From contig PTEX01000012.1 of assembly GCA_003342815.1 (NCBI GenBank), positions 7,504,841 to 7,568,840 of the forward strand: a DNA stretch of 64,000 bases, written 5' to 3'. This DNA is from Eudromia elegans. Taxonomy: Eukaryota; Chordata; Aves; Tinamiformes; Tinamidae. The translations under genes and the position numbers were made by a program. Of the stretch, positions 1 to 13,280 are shown piece by piece. Each line of letters starts with the position of its first letter. Position 1 is the first letter of the stretch. The notes below the pieces were generated by a model. The model was not told where the DNA came from. It worked only from the letters and a program-made list of their open reading frames with translations, and made no database searches.

Positions 1-1108
1 AAAGCCACACTTCCAAAGCTTGTTTATATTTTCAGAAAACAATTATAGAAACTAAGTCATTGCTGAATAAGAAAGTGATATAGAAGTTAATGATGAAGCA
101 TTATGGAGAAGAGCTGTAGACTTTCAGTTTATAAACTTCTGTGTTGGCATTACTGCCTCCTCTCTGTACCCGCTAGTCTGTTTCGAGACTCCAGATTCTG
201 GACCATGAGAAATATTATGCTTTTTAGGACTATTAAAGGAATCACATTATCTTTAACAGTTACATATTTTAAAGCAACCTTCAGATTACTCATTTTCTTA
301 TTTTCCTATCACATATTATTTTGTCTCTGTGCTTCACTAAGACTTATACTATCCATGATGTCTGAAGCAGAGTGAGGACTGTTTTCTCTTTGATGATTTT
401 GGGTGGTTATATATCAATGAGAGAAGCATCAGCTCTGTACCAGGCAGATAAAACAAATGTTTCCCTCCTAAAGTTCTGTTTCACCTGTAATAATTTCAGG
501 ATGGTGAATTTTTACAGGAAGCACGAATTTTGCTTAAACAATATGATTGCTTTGGCAAAGCCATCAGCTACTTGTCATGATGTCTTTCTAGTATATCTGC
601 ACAAAAATTTAATTTTGAAAAAAAAGACTGAAGGCACTTCTTTCCACTGACCTCTTATAGAAAAAAGGAAAGCACATTCTAATCAGTAATATGAGCTAAT
701 TTAAGAATCCATATTTCGCAGTATTAAGTATAATTTCCTCTTAACACCTGTCATTTTTCAAAGGAGAGGTCAATACATTTCACAAAAGTCTTTGATGGAA
801 ACTGAAGTATCTCCATTATAAAAAAATGGAAAAAGTAGTATTGTAAAGTAGTATTTTGTTTACAGAGGAAACATAGGACACAGTGCCTACAATGAAAATA
901 TATTCTCAATCGGAGGTAAATGATGTAGTAAACCTTTATAAAAGACCTAAACATTAAAGATATTAGTCTGAGTTCAGAATTCTCTCTTTTCTACTGTATA
1001 TGATAATCCAGTATTTTTAATTGAGTATGTCAAGAACTTATCACATCCTGGAATTGCCACCTGTCCACAAAAATGAAGCGTGCTCAGAGACTTCATCCAA
1101 ACTGTTCC

Positions 1109-1133
<25 letters not shown>
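1109..1133. repeat. (TA)n microsatellite
   Basis: An uninterrupted run of about 12.5 TA dinucleotides is followed by a degenerate TGTATATT tail. It is a simple sequence repeat with no sign of function. Confidence 0.95.
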
Positions 1134-1139
<6 letters not shown>

Positions 1140-3996
1140 TTATAATGTAAATGCATTACAAAAAGCCAACAGCTGTATAGAAAAAAAAGAAAAAAAAAAG
1201 ACCAACACAACTGTCTTTCCTGGAAGCATTGTTCAGACAATTTAATTTAATTTGTCTTTTTTCTGGTCTAATTGTGGTCTAATTTTACAGCTCATGACAA
1301 CCCCGATCTCATCAATTATGAGATCATAATTGATAACATACTGTGATATGATAATCTGTCTGGTCCTTAGTCATTTAGTAAAGACAGAAGACTATAAATG
1401 GTCCAAAATCTCAAAAGGCATGGATACATAGACAGATTCTATTGCGAGTTTAAAGCTACAAGTGTGCTAGGATAAAATAAAAGAATGTGTATATGACATC
1501 AAGAAATCTTTAAGAACTCTGACCAGATCTGTAAATAATAGTTAATGATATCTTCTCTCTCTACAGGAGTTAAAAAAAGAATTTTGCCATATGATTTACA
1601 CTATGATTTCGTACAAAGCCACTTTTAGTTAAAGAGTCAACCTTTTGCTAAGAACAAGGCTTTTATATTAAGCTTTTAGTGTAAACCCTATATAGGTACA
1701 GAAACCTTTGACCTATATTGAGTACATCATGCTTTTTTCAAGAAATGCTATTTGGAATTAATTTGCAGTGTAGTTATAGCAACATGGTTGTGGATCCCAC
1801 ATAAGAGATGCTGATTTCATACTGTTTTTAGTATATCAAGTGGCAGTTCGGAAGTTTAGCTCCTCATAAAAAAAAAGAAAAAAAATTTGTCTGCACTGTG
1901 GTATCTATCATACCAAAATACTCTCTGGTGATGGAAAGCAGCTTTCTGTGATAAGGAATAAACCAGTCATAGAACAAGCTGTGTAGGAAAAATTGATTTC
2001 TTATTTAAAAAGTGGGTTCTAGTTGGCAAAAGGGACTGCCTGCTGTTAAAGTCTCTTTATGGGAAACTTCTTCAACAAAACTGAATTTTAATCTTTCTGA
2101 AAGCTGTAAGCACTTCAGATGTGCAGAATATGTGAGCTCATTTCATTTTCATAGTCATCAAAAAAAATGACAATATTGAAAAAATACTGGTATATATAAA
2201 TGATTATGGGTATCTTCTGGGAAATATTTCTTTATATGGATGATGTATACAGAAAGCAAAAATGTTAGAAATCTAGGGGGAAAGGTCTGAGACTTTTATA
2301 TTTTGTTCACATTTCTGTGCTGAAAGGCTTTGAAAAGATGAGAAAGAGCAGTCTGCGCACAGGCAGATTTAAGTGCTTTCTACACACCTTCCAACTTTGA
2401 TTCCTTAATCCCATTAAATATTATTTGCACAGCAGGTACTAACTGAAAGTAGTTTTCATTTTAGCTGTAGATTTCTTTATAGAAAGCTCTGAAATTCTGC
2501 AACTGTTAATACCATCTTTTTCCTCATACATCTTAGCCTATAAAGTAGAAGGAAAAAAAGTGTATTTTAAAGTACATATTTTAAATACAAATCTTTTCAT
2601 CCCTGATGTGAACATTCATCCTGCTTCATTTGATAGGCCTTTAATCCATTATTCAGAGTTGTTGCAATCAGCAGGCAGCTGCTTTCATAGAATCAAAACA
2701 CCTCCAGGTTATCTCAAAGGGAAATGTGAATTAAACTTTCTTTACCAATTCGTGTGTATTATGCTGGATGAGGCATATAGACATTCACCATGCTTGTCAG
2801 AAAATAAAGAGAGGGGAAAATCTCAAATTTCTGATAATAAAAATCTTGTTTACAGAATTCTGAAGCAATCAATTACAAACAGGTTATCATCTCCTTGCTT
2901 CTACCTTCTTGGAATCTCTCTTCACTGCTTTGCTTTGTGAAGCTTCACAAAACAGTCTCTTATGAAAAGCTGCCTTATCAAAAGCTTGAAATGATAAATC
3001 ACTGGTGGGATTGATATTAGGGAGGAAAAGGATCCTCCAGAAAGTAAGCAAACTAAAGAAGATATAGAAAGAAAGAAAAAAAAAGCACTGGAGCTGTTAT
3101 CTAGTCTTTACTTTTCTCTTCCCTATCCCACATGGAAAATAAAATTGCCTAAGAGAAACTGTTACTTCTTTGGTGCTTTCTTCCCTCCAAATGGACCAAA
3201 GCAATTTACCTTTCAGGAGCATTTTAAGATAAGGTAGTGTTAATGTACTATTTAAGTGAAATGGGACTGGCATGAAAATGCTAATTATTTTTACACAGAT
3301 ACACACATACAAGACCAATATTTATAACATGTGGCTTCAGATTCTTTCAGAAAGCATTATTTAAAAAACAAGAAAAAAAAAAAAAAAGACGTCTGGTGCA
3401 ACAGAGAAAGCCAATAGATAAATTTACCTTAGATTGCTTAATTTGAACTTGGGACATAAGTATTGGTCATCTCGTAGGTAAGATTTTCCATTGATAAATG
3501 GTAAACCTGGACTGTATTTCTGGTATCAAAAAGATTCCTACATCAGGAAGAATGCCTTTAAATGTTAGTCTCCAAAATCTTGGGGATACTTACTAGAATA
3601 CTTACTAGGATAAAGATTTCATGAAAATGTAAATCACCTCTGTAAATAAGATTGGTAATCACTTTAATTATAAATGGCAAATTTGCCTTGTTTTGATGCT
3701 TAACAGAAGAATGAATCATGCTTAAAGGGCAATAAGGACTCTGGCTATTGCTGAAGATCTGAGAGACGTTTTGGGGAAGAACTCTAGAACATTCCTATGT
3801 ACCAGTTTTGAAATATTTCAGAAGCACACAGTGGAGAAAACTATAGTCTTTTAAAGTCTCTAACTTTAAAGAAGTTAGGAGAAGCATTTAGTACCTGTGA
3901 ACTGCTTAATCTTGTACAGATAACAAGTTGAAGGATACCTGCAGACTTGCACCTGCACATGTATGATGCTTAAGCTGAACTGAGGACACTGACAAA

Positions 3997-4020
3997 TCCA
4001 TGTGCCCTATGGCACATGGA
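3997..4020. repeat. short hairpin (10-bp perfect inverted repeat)
   Basis: The arms TCCATGTGCC (3997-4006) and GGCACATGGA (4011-4020) are perfect reverse complements around a 4-nt CTAT loop. No terminator or RNA gene context is visible. Confidence 0.8.
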
Positions 4021-4266
4021 AAAGGTTTGCCAGTTGACTTGCCTATCTAATCTTGACCACAAAATCATCTGGGGAGCTCACATGGGATAAAGGTCAAGCA
4101 GTCTGGCTCAGGGCTGCAAGTCCCATTATAGGTTTGTCTGAAGCCAGATATTAAGAAGTATATTGGGTCTTGAACTCACAGAGGTAATCTGGGGTTCAGG
4201 CTCGTGTTAAAAAGGCAAGAAGTTGAAGTCATCATGTCTTCCAAAAGACTCCCGGGAATTTTGCTA

Positions 4267-4320
4267 TAGCAGAAAAATCATATAGGATTTTTGCTACAGG
4301 CAAAGACCTACAGGTCTTTG
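4267..4320. repeat. two adjacent short hairpins
   Basis: The first hairpin pairs 4267-4279 with 4286-4296 (11 bp with a 2-nt bulge). The second pairs CAAAGACCT (4301-4309) with AGGTCTTTG (4312-4320) around a 2-nt loop. Both are read directly from the sequence and their function is unknown. Confidence 0.7.
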
Positions 4321-4815
4321 CTGCCATTGGTGGACAAATTGTTCCTAATAATCATTAAAAAAAAAAAAAAAAAAAAAAAGAAGTGATGTTTAGATTTGGC
4401 ACTGACTTCATACTAAGGAAGCTGGCCTGTCTTTAACCTGAATTTTCCATTTTCTTTCAAACCTTTCAATCAAGAGTATTAGGACTGATAAAATTATTTC
4501 CCAAATATATAAAAGGCCTCATTTTCTTTTATCAGAAAAAAATGACACAATATCAGTGGAGCAGTTTCAGTTGAGGCAGAAGAAATATGCTGAAGTAAGA
4601 GTAGGATAACTAGGACGGGATATTGTTATCATAACAGCTTTGTATGTATTGACTGTGAAAGACAACATTTGAATCATCCAACATATTGTAAAGACTTAGC
4701 TGTCTTCAGATGTTTCTGAAGTTAACCTTGGAAATACAGGAAGACAACTCATATTTTATAAATTAAAGGCAATAAGTTTAAGGCTTGGTAAGGGAGATTC
4801 AGATTGGCATCAGCC

Positions 4816-4838
4816 AAAAAAAAAAAAAAAAAAAAAAA
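4816..4838 (+). repeat. poly-A tract
   Basis: A run of about 23 A residues lies about 25 bp upstream of the old CR1 fragment. CR1 elements end in octamer repeats and not poly-A, so this run is not that element's tail. Confidence 0.9.
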
Positions 4839-4864
4839 GGACTGAAGGAACCCTAGGGAAATTT

Positions 4865-5012
4865 AGAATCTCAGTCTTTGGAAGTTTTAAGGACAGGTTG
4901 GACTAACATTTGTCAAGGATGGTTTAGGTAATGTCAATCCTGCCTTTGAGCCCAAGTATAAAACAGATGTTCTCAAAGTCCCTTCCAGCTCTTTTTAGTC
5001 CTTCTGTGATTA
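4865..5012 (+). mobile_element. old CR1 LINE 3' fragment
   Basis: This plus-strand stretch reads as a degraded CR1 3' end. It has the segment encoding the ORF2 C terminus (TCTTTGGAAGTTTTAAGGAC, then a GGTTGGACTAACATTTGTCA-type word), the GATGGTTTAGGTAAT block, then CCCTTCCAGCTCT and a terminal CTTCTGTGATTAT that resembles the CR1 ATTCTRTG octamer. The order and spacing match the family's 3' end as I know it. Divergence is high and the usual CTAGATGACC block is largely unrecognisable, so this is an ancient copy, severely 5' truncated and non-coding. The subfamily cannot be told. Confidence 0.7.
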
Positions 5013-8000
5013 TATGTCCTCTCCATTATATTAACTGGACTTTATTCTAGATATCTGGGAGTCAACACAATATTTTCCATTTAATAATCTCCAAAGCACA
5101 TGGGCTGTACCAAATCTCTCAAATTTATTAAGTTTTTCTCAGGTTTCTTCTCAATCATTTCTATTTTAAATTCTGTTAATCTTAAGAAATACCAAACAAA
5201 CAAGGAAACGAAACCCTTGAAACTCTCTCACTAGAAGTTTGGGTTTTTTAAAAAAAAATATATATATACACACACGCGCACACATATGTATTATCTCCAC
5301 TTTAAAAAGAAAAGCATGCAATATATATTTTTAATGCTTTTATTATTCTTCATTCTTTCAGAGTTCCTATATCAAATATTCCTTGCACAATTCCAGATAA
5401 CCTTGGTGTGTCTAAAATACCTGTGCATAAAGCTCTCAGTCCTTTCGAACAATCCATTTTTTCAGGTGAAAAGTGGGTACAGCTTGCTTTTAAATTCATG
5501 TCCAGACTGGATCAATTTCACAGGTCACAGCCTGCATGAGATAGACTTTTTGATGAGCGTGGAGTGCTTGATTTGAATGAGAAAGTTGGACCTTCTATTA
5601 AGTGAAAAAGAAAAAAGCTCTATTTTTTTTTTCTCAATGATTCTGCTGCGAGCATGCTGGGATTGCTACTACAATCAGAGCAGTGCCCTAACAGTCATCA
5701 ATCAATCACTGTAGGGGTATATAATAATCATCATTTAGTATAAAATTAGCCGTCTTCTGTTTTTAACAGGAAGTCTATTTTTAGGATTTATTTCCCCTTC
5801 TACTTTATAATGTTTTTAATGTTAGTCCATTGCTTGAAAATGGTAAGCTTTCTGTTACCTGGAACTCATACAACCTATATATGCAGAGGCAGTATTAGCA
5901 ACTGAAACTGAAAGTACAAACACAGGTGAATCATGAGGATGGAGAAAAGATAGGAAAGAGAGAAAAATAAATTATTAGTAGGAAAAGAAACACAGCTAAG
6001 TATAACTTCGTGTATGCCTTTTTAAATAAATCCATGTATATAATTTCTATACATTTTTTTCTTTCTATAAGTTTATCTGCATTTTCCTAGCATAATTTTG
6101 ATATGGCAATAACTGCCTGCTCTCTGAGATGCTGTAATACTGAAATATCTTATAATGCAAGAATGTCTATTTGGTATTAATCATAGCCTCTTTTACATAT
6201 CTCTTTTTAAGGATCACTGGGTCAAACCTTTATGCCATGTAGTGCTTTAACAAAACCCTATCTTTAACCCCATAGGAAGTATACTTGCTGTTTCTATTAG
6301 AGTCTATTAGAGTCATGTCAGAATACTATTAATACAGCATAAAGAAACTCTCCTTACAGCTGAAAATCATTAAAATAATTGACTGATTTTTCACGATAAT
6401 TTATCTCGTCTTTAAATTGTTAACTCTCTTTTGCTCACTGTCAATCCCAGTGACAGCTTTTTTAAGGGAAAAATCTTATTGGCCTTTAACCTTTGAGCTT
6501 TGTATTATTCAGTTAACCTGTTTTGAAATCACAGGGTAGAATGACTATTCAAAAGTTTGTAAACACATGTTCGGGACTGAAATCTATAAAACATATGATA
6601 ATGAATGTCCTTCTAAATGACACTGGTATTTTAAAATCAGTATTTGATGAACTGACTTTGCAGCATTACAAGCCAGTCGTATAGCATTGCTCAAATAACA
6701 GTAGAACATTTGCATACTCCATAGAAAGAAATGCTCAGTAGTTTGTCACCAAGTTTCAACACTTGAATAACTTGAGCAGAATGAAACTCAAGTCAGATTT
6801 TGCATCTGGAGGTCCCCTATGACATAGTGCTGTAACATGTATAAAGAGCATGTGAATAGGTTAGTTGGAAGCCAGTATGGTAAGATAATCACTGTTAGAA
6901 TACAGCTTTATCTTAAAGACTTTAAGTAATAAAGTATTTTCAATTGCTTAATTTCAATTTCATTTGATACTATTTTTGGTTCTGAAAAACTTTTCTATGT
7001 TTTTAGACACTGACTCCTGACATATAAATAAGTGAAATAAATTAGAAATAATTTTTTAACCCCAAAATTTCTTCATAGTAGTAGGTATAGTTAAATAAAT
7101 TTCACAGATATTCAAGCAAATATATTGAAAATAGTAGTTATTTTCACCAAAAAAAAAAAAAAATTTGCCACGGTGTTGACCTCTAAAAAAGTTTCATTGA
7201 CAAGGGTCATTGTTTTAACCCTTATTTTACAAATATTTATAAGACAACTAGAGTGGTCCCACTAATTGTAATGGATCTTTTGATATGAATAACTTTGAAG
7301 TGTTTAAATATTCTCAGGAGTGGATATGAAATATATATTTATATAATTTATTTATCTTTCTTTTAAGATTTGTGCCTCTAAGTAGCTAACAAAAATTCAT
7401 AATGATCACTTACTTTAAATTTGTGATCTACAGGAATTGATTTAATTTTCATCTAGCCATGCGTGTCAGTAAAACACTAATTTTGTTACAAAATTGGTGT
7501 AAAAGGAATCCATTTCTTTTAGTACAGTTCGTTCTTAAATAGTTGTACTATTCAAGAAAACTGTTTTATTCAAGAATGTACAAATATCTTTTGCAGTAAG
7601 CTGACTGGCACAATCAGATACATATAACCTACAGCACATTGTATAATTGCTGCATAATCTGTTAGAATAGGCCATCTTGGGGCAAAAGTAGCAAAGAAAA
7701 AAAGTCAAAAAGAAAAAACAGAGAAGAAGAAAAAAAGCCTGACTTTGAGGGTTTGGGGCGTTAATAAGCCTTAGTAATGTCCAGTTGACTTCCTCTCTGC
7801 AAGTAGTTCTGTGAATATCATAGTTATAACATATATTTGATTATTTAAGAAATGTTAAATTCAATCTGTTCTAATTTCTTGAGTTTCTTCTTATCTGCCC
7901 ACAGGGACAAAATTATGACAATACAATTGTATCTAAATATATGGAATCTGTTTGGGGTTTTTTTTTTCTTAAAGATTCTCTGTTAATATCTGGCACTCCA

Positions 8001-11000
8001 TCACTTATCTACTATAAGATGTTTAACAAACATACGTCAAGGTCATGGTTTGATGTTAACTTCATGAATTTGAATTTTCATCTGAAAGTAGACTGAGAAA
8101 TTAGTGTTATTAGTTACATATTATAGGTCTACTATTTTCTTGTATAGTAAAGAGAATCGAGATGAAATTTTAGAATTTCTTTAACAATGAGTAGGTCTGT
8201 ATTGTAAATACATCCATGAGATTTATACTACATGTTGAGGTGGTTTATTCCAAAACCTTCACAACTTTTCTTTCTCCCTAATTCTCCTTGAAAAGAGTCT
8301 GAATATGGACTGATAGCAAGACTTGTTTCCGCTTTTAATTCACTCTAGAGAAGTTTCCTTGGGAATCTTGTCTATCTAACCGCAGTCATGTGGCATCCCA
8401 ACATACCCTAATGGGCGAGACAAAGCTTTGAATGTGCTCTCACTGTAATTTGAGTGTGCTAAAAATGAATTTATTTTTTCTTTTTCACTCTTGGGAGAAC
8501 AAGAGATGTCACCTTGAGCTGTCTTTATTGATGGTCACATATGGAATTATCATCCATGGATGAATATCATACCTAACCTTCAACCTAGTCAAAAAACAGT
8601 CCTAAATCTGTGGGCTTGGCTTTAAAATATCTGATTGGATACAAGTTGGATACCAGATAATAAATGAATAAAAATCAAGCAATAGCATTATAAGCATAAG
8701 CATGAATAGATGGGCTTGTGATGCATAGTGATGCTGACTGTAGCTGTGACATGCATGAGGTTGTTCAACCGGGGCTTGTAGCTTGCCAACAGAGTGCCTG
8801 CATTTTATCAGCAATGAATTCTCAGAAATATCATCTTTAACTGAGCTCTTTTACTGCTGCAACATCTACAAAATTTGTAGGAGCAGAACATATACTAGTC
8901 ACTATGGCAATTAAATTTTTGTGGCTTCCTGAGTCTTTAAAAATTTATATTTAAACCTTGGCTGAGCTTTTTTCTAAACTACAAGCATGAAAAATTGCCC
9001 TGACAAAGTTGGTAGTTGGTGATGCAGAAGCAAAATAAAATCCCTTGCCAATTAGCCACTGCGTTTAAAATAAGTAGATATGTGAAATGAATAATGTCAC
9101 TCACAGAGGTACCCATCTTTGCTGAGCCCTCAGCAACATCACTTTTGCTTTATGCTAAAAAATACGGATGAAAGATAGCTATCTTGAGGAAAAAGCCTAT
9201 CAATTGCTTAGAGATCTTGGAAAAAATGTGTCAGCAGAGTATTTTGTGACTTCTAAAGTCATTGCAGCAGTTTAAAAAATCCCTGCCGCAGGCATAATAA
9301 ATGCAGCCTGCAGAAACTCTAAAAGAAAGAGCAGACTCCCAAGATTACCCAAATCCACCACAATATACACAGTGACTAAAATAAAAATGCTCTTCTGTTT
9401 GAATTTTGCTTTTTTTTCCTTTGAACTTCCTGCTTGGCTGCTGTGGAAAAGCATTATGGAAAAGCCTACTAAACAAAACAAGTGCATTTTTCTTGGAAAG
9501 AAAAATGTAATTGCCCTTGTTTAACACATTCGTCCTTGACATACCTAATTTATGGATGATACATTTATGATCTCTTCTTCTTTTGCCTGCTCATGTGTCC
9601 TGTGCAGCGCCCACCTCAGAGCCCCTCATTGCATTGACCACCAGGCAATATGTGACCCAAAGAGAGCAGACATGCAGGAGAGAGGACTTGGTTTAATGCC
9701 TGGCTATATAAAGAAGGCCTATGGAAGGTGGGAGTGTGATTCCCTTCCTATTTCTGGAAAATTGCTCTCTTTACTCACCCTAAGTGATCCAGTTCAGATC
9801 AACTGAACATGTCCCTGTATTAAATACATGTGAGTTCCCTCTACAAATCCCTCCGAAATCAATGCAGTGAACCCAGCAAGCATATGCTGGCCGGTGTGAG
9901 CAAAGAGTTGCAAGAGAGGCACAAAACCTATAAACTTGCAATTGAAAAAAAAGAAGAGTTATTATTGGCCAGTGTTCCATATTAGCCCATGAATAGGCCA
10001 GTGTTCTGAAAAGAAAAAATTCACTTAAAAGCCATATTTTTGGCCTGCTTCTTATTTGTCTTTTCCCCTTCTTACTTACCCCCTGCTTTTCTGAAGTGAT
10101 AGCTTTCTTATGCTCTTTCAGTTTGGAAAATATACAGAGTTTTGTAGCTTCCCTTTTAGTTTGTCTTGGAAACAGAGTTTTACAGTGTGCTGAGTTAATA
10201 TGAAATAAATTAAGTTAAGAAACTGCTGAATTGTGTGATCAGAATTAAATTAAAAGAAATTATACATCCCGAATCAACATTAGTTTTCAGGATCCACAAC
10301 TGCCAAGGTTTAGCTCCATCTGTCCACAACAAACAACTAATCTTCTAGAAGGACAAATCATATTTATATTTAAAATGCATTTTAGATTTATAAAAATCTG
10401 CACAAACATAGTTACTCCCTATGTAGCTGCATGATCAGAATAACTTACTATTAGTAAACATATCCAAGTATAATGCAGACTAGAATTGTGTAGAAGACAC
10501 ATATTCTTGATATTAATTCGTTGCCTCATATATTTTTTTCTAAATTGCACTAAGGACTCTGTCATCTTGCTCTTACATGAGTTCCAGGATGACCTGCAAA
10601 CCACTTCACACCATATTTCCTAGAAGTTTATTATACGTAGGTTAAAAGAGACCAAAACTAAGATGAAGCATGTAATAGTAGATAACAGAGAAGACTGAAA
10701 ATGCCTCATTCTTTGGCAGGCCTTGACTTGTTGAGGAACCTGAGGAAATTTGAGGAACTTATTTCCACAGGAGGAAAGTGGAAATATAACATAAACAGAA
10801 AGCTATGAAGTTTATTCTAAATGTGTTTGCCAAGAGGCCTGAGATTCTCATATGCAAGACCATGAATTACTTACTGAGAAATATTTTCTATAAAATGAAG
10901 TTCTAAACATGAATGAGCACAACTGATATATCATAGCTGCATAAAACATATGTGATGCAAATAAAATTAATGCAAAATCAAATGTATTTGATATTTGATT

Positions 11001-11794
11001 GACAAAAACTATTGCTTTTCAATAGAATATGTTCACAAGATCAACATTTTATCATAAAAATAAATTGCACAATAGGGTTCAGAAGTACTTAGTCTCTGCC
11101 TGTGAGGATTTCAACAATTTCATTTGCTTCCAGTAAACCTGCCAGGAATTTTGGGCAGAAAGTCAGCTGAAAAACTTCTCCTTATGTTATCCCAAATCAA
11201 ATATTCCTGAGAATCTCTTTGCTCTTAAAACTGTATTTTTGATTCTTTATCCCAAACCGGGGTGGCAAATGTTTCAATAAATGTTTTATTTGTCTACTGA
11301 TGTTCATATAGGATGCTGATAGTCAAGTAATGACTAACACTCAAAGAAAAGATTTCTATGAATGCCATGTTATTGCACAAGACATGCCTCTTCTATCGAG
11401 GAGCCACTATCTAGTCAGTGGATATGTGCATGATATAGGCAAATGCTCTGAAAAGCAAGTTATCTGAAAATCTAAACACTTTCTGACATCTTTGTTATAT
11501 GGATTTCTGTTGCTCTAGGTTAGAAATCTAAAAGTATATTTTAATCATTCCAGTCACATTGCAACAAAATCCACATTCTTTAATATTTCTCCAGTGTCAT
11601 GGGACCTTATGAAAATAAGAGAAATTGTAGCCTACATTGTGGCAGGATATTATTCAGAGAACTTTTACTAATTCATCTTCCTCTATTTCACATTACACTG
11701 ATGTCATTTTTCTAGGAACTCTTGTAGGGAAATTGCTATTGCACATTATATAATTATTCTTTCATCTCACAAAACTTCTCTCTCCAGGACTGGA
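5013..11794. other. AT-rich DNA without recognised genes
   Basis: I see no supported gene. Contents are AT-rich unique sequence, a short alternating TA/CA/CG tract near 5259-5290, a 12-bp imperfect hairpin at 7474-7500 with a 3-nt loop, and A-runs (for example 7149-7163). All open frames are short, overlap on both strands and have no recognisable domain. Confidence 0.6.
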
Positions 11795-11821
11795 GGGAAG
11801 CAGGGCAGGAAGGGGAGGGGG
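11795..11821 (+). other. putative G-quadruplex motif
   Basis: Four G-runs fit the canonical pattern: GGG, a 5-nt loop, GGG, a 6-nt loop, GGGG, a 1-nt loop, GGGGG. This is the only such plus-strand motif I noticed outside the CR1 copies. No promoter or gene start is visible next to it. Confidence 0.7.
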
Positions 11822-13280
11822 AGAAGATGTCATCTTCTATTAGCTTCATTTATCCATTTGTGTGTCATTTTTAAAGTTCTTTTGCTAAGGCATATATCCA
11901 TAAACACTTCTTTTGCACTGATACCTTAATGTAGGGAGCTACATTTACAGGATAAGCATAAGAATAGTGAACAGTGATGATATTATATGGATGAACCAAA
12001 AGAACATTCAGTTGCAGATTCAGTTTTTAGAATTTCTAATTTATGTCAAAGAAGTACTCTCAACGATACATGTTTTCCTAGACTTGAGCAAGTTACCTTA
12101 ATATACTAATTAATTTCAGTTTAGATCTCCATCATGCACATACATGCATTCTGCTTCGAAACCTGCAACACTAACTGATTCTATTCATTCAGAAATCAGT
12201 CTCATTCTTCAAAACACTCTTTTGCCACTACAGCAAAGCACTTTGTATTATATTTTTGGTGGGGAAGTACTCCAGAAATTGAATTCTTATGATGTTATCT
12301 GACAAAAATAAAAGAAATATTAATTCTTGCGCTGCTAGAATCTAGGAAGGAATAAGAGCTAAGGACGACAGAAAGACAGTGGTTTTGCCATATGGCACAT
12401 ACTTGGCACCTACATTCTTATATTTACCTTTAACTGCTACTCCAAAAGAGTTTTCTATTTCTTCTTATTCTCATTCTTATCTCAGATACTTTGAGAAGAC
12501 ATGACTGCAGTGCAAAAAAAGAATATAACATCTGTAAGATCCAGGTGCTCACACGTGATATAGATTTTTCTAGTAGCAGCATCTGGAGCCTTGGCTTACT
12601 GCACTGTGGAAAGCAACTGGCTCTAATATTGCTTGTATTGGCATCCAAGGAATTGCCTAGGAGTCTGTCTGCTGTGGGGCTGGCTGGGAAATGCTGCCCA
12701 GCTGGAGACTATAGTCCTTTGATAGGCCTGTCATTGTCAAGAATTTGTTCAAGTTTATATACCTAAGAATAAAATCCTGTTCAAATTTCCTGTGATTTCT
12801 TCCACATGTTATGGTATAAAAGACCTTGTCCAAGTTGACTGGTGCTGAGATATAAGACGCTTTTAAGGACTCACTAGTCTGACTAACTCTTTCCCAAATT
12901 ATCAGTCCACATACTTTAACTATGTCACAGAGGACTGTCTTCTCTGGGTAACACCAAGGGTTTTTTTCCAAATAAGACTATTGTAAGATAATTAGTTTAT
13001 AGTGCAATTGAAGAGATGGTTTTTAATATTGTATTTCTTAGGAAATAACCTTAGGTTGTTAAAGGTTGGCCAGTGCTCTCAAACGTACTTCTTGTGGTTG
13101 TACAGACTTCTGACTGAAAATACTTTCTTGCAGTTAGACATTGAAGAGTACATACAAGAAGTTCAGGAAGCCTCTGGCAGAGAAGTGGAGGAGTTATATA
13201 ATTAAGAAGATTAATAATATTGCCTCTCTGCAAATAATAGGACTGGAAAATGATTTTTTTTTCCTTGAATCAATAATGCA
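11822..13280. other. AT-rich DNA, no supported gene
   Basis: Unique sequence. Open frames at 12491-12766 (plus) and 12657-12971 (minus) overlap each other on opposite strands and show no domain. An exon-like stretch at 13135-13205 (pyrimidine tract, CAG, then a short acidic frame) is described among the findings and is not called as a gene. Confidence 0.5.

Larger units (their letters stand above)
1..4814. other. AT-rich intergenic or intronic DNA
   Basis: I recognise no gene here. The stretch is unique-looking AT-rich sequence with poly-A runs (about 3371-3387 and 4357-4379), a TA microsatellite at 1109-1133, a 10-bp hairpin at 1311-1334 and a group of small hairpins between 3997 and 4320. 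The longest open frame (plus strand, 2560-2940, 126 codons) opens at a GTG, has no recognisable domain and has AT-driven composition, so I do not call it coding. Confidence 0.6.

Noticed and set aside
2670-2700. TCATAGAATCAAAACA, resembling a CR1 end
   Set aside because: The neighbouring sequence has none of the conserved CR1 3' features.
2560-2940. 126-codon plus-strand open frame in unique DNA
   Set aside because: It opens with GTG, has no recognisable domain, and AT-rich 64-kb windows produce a few such frames by chance.
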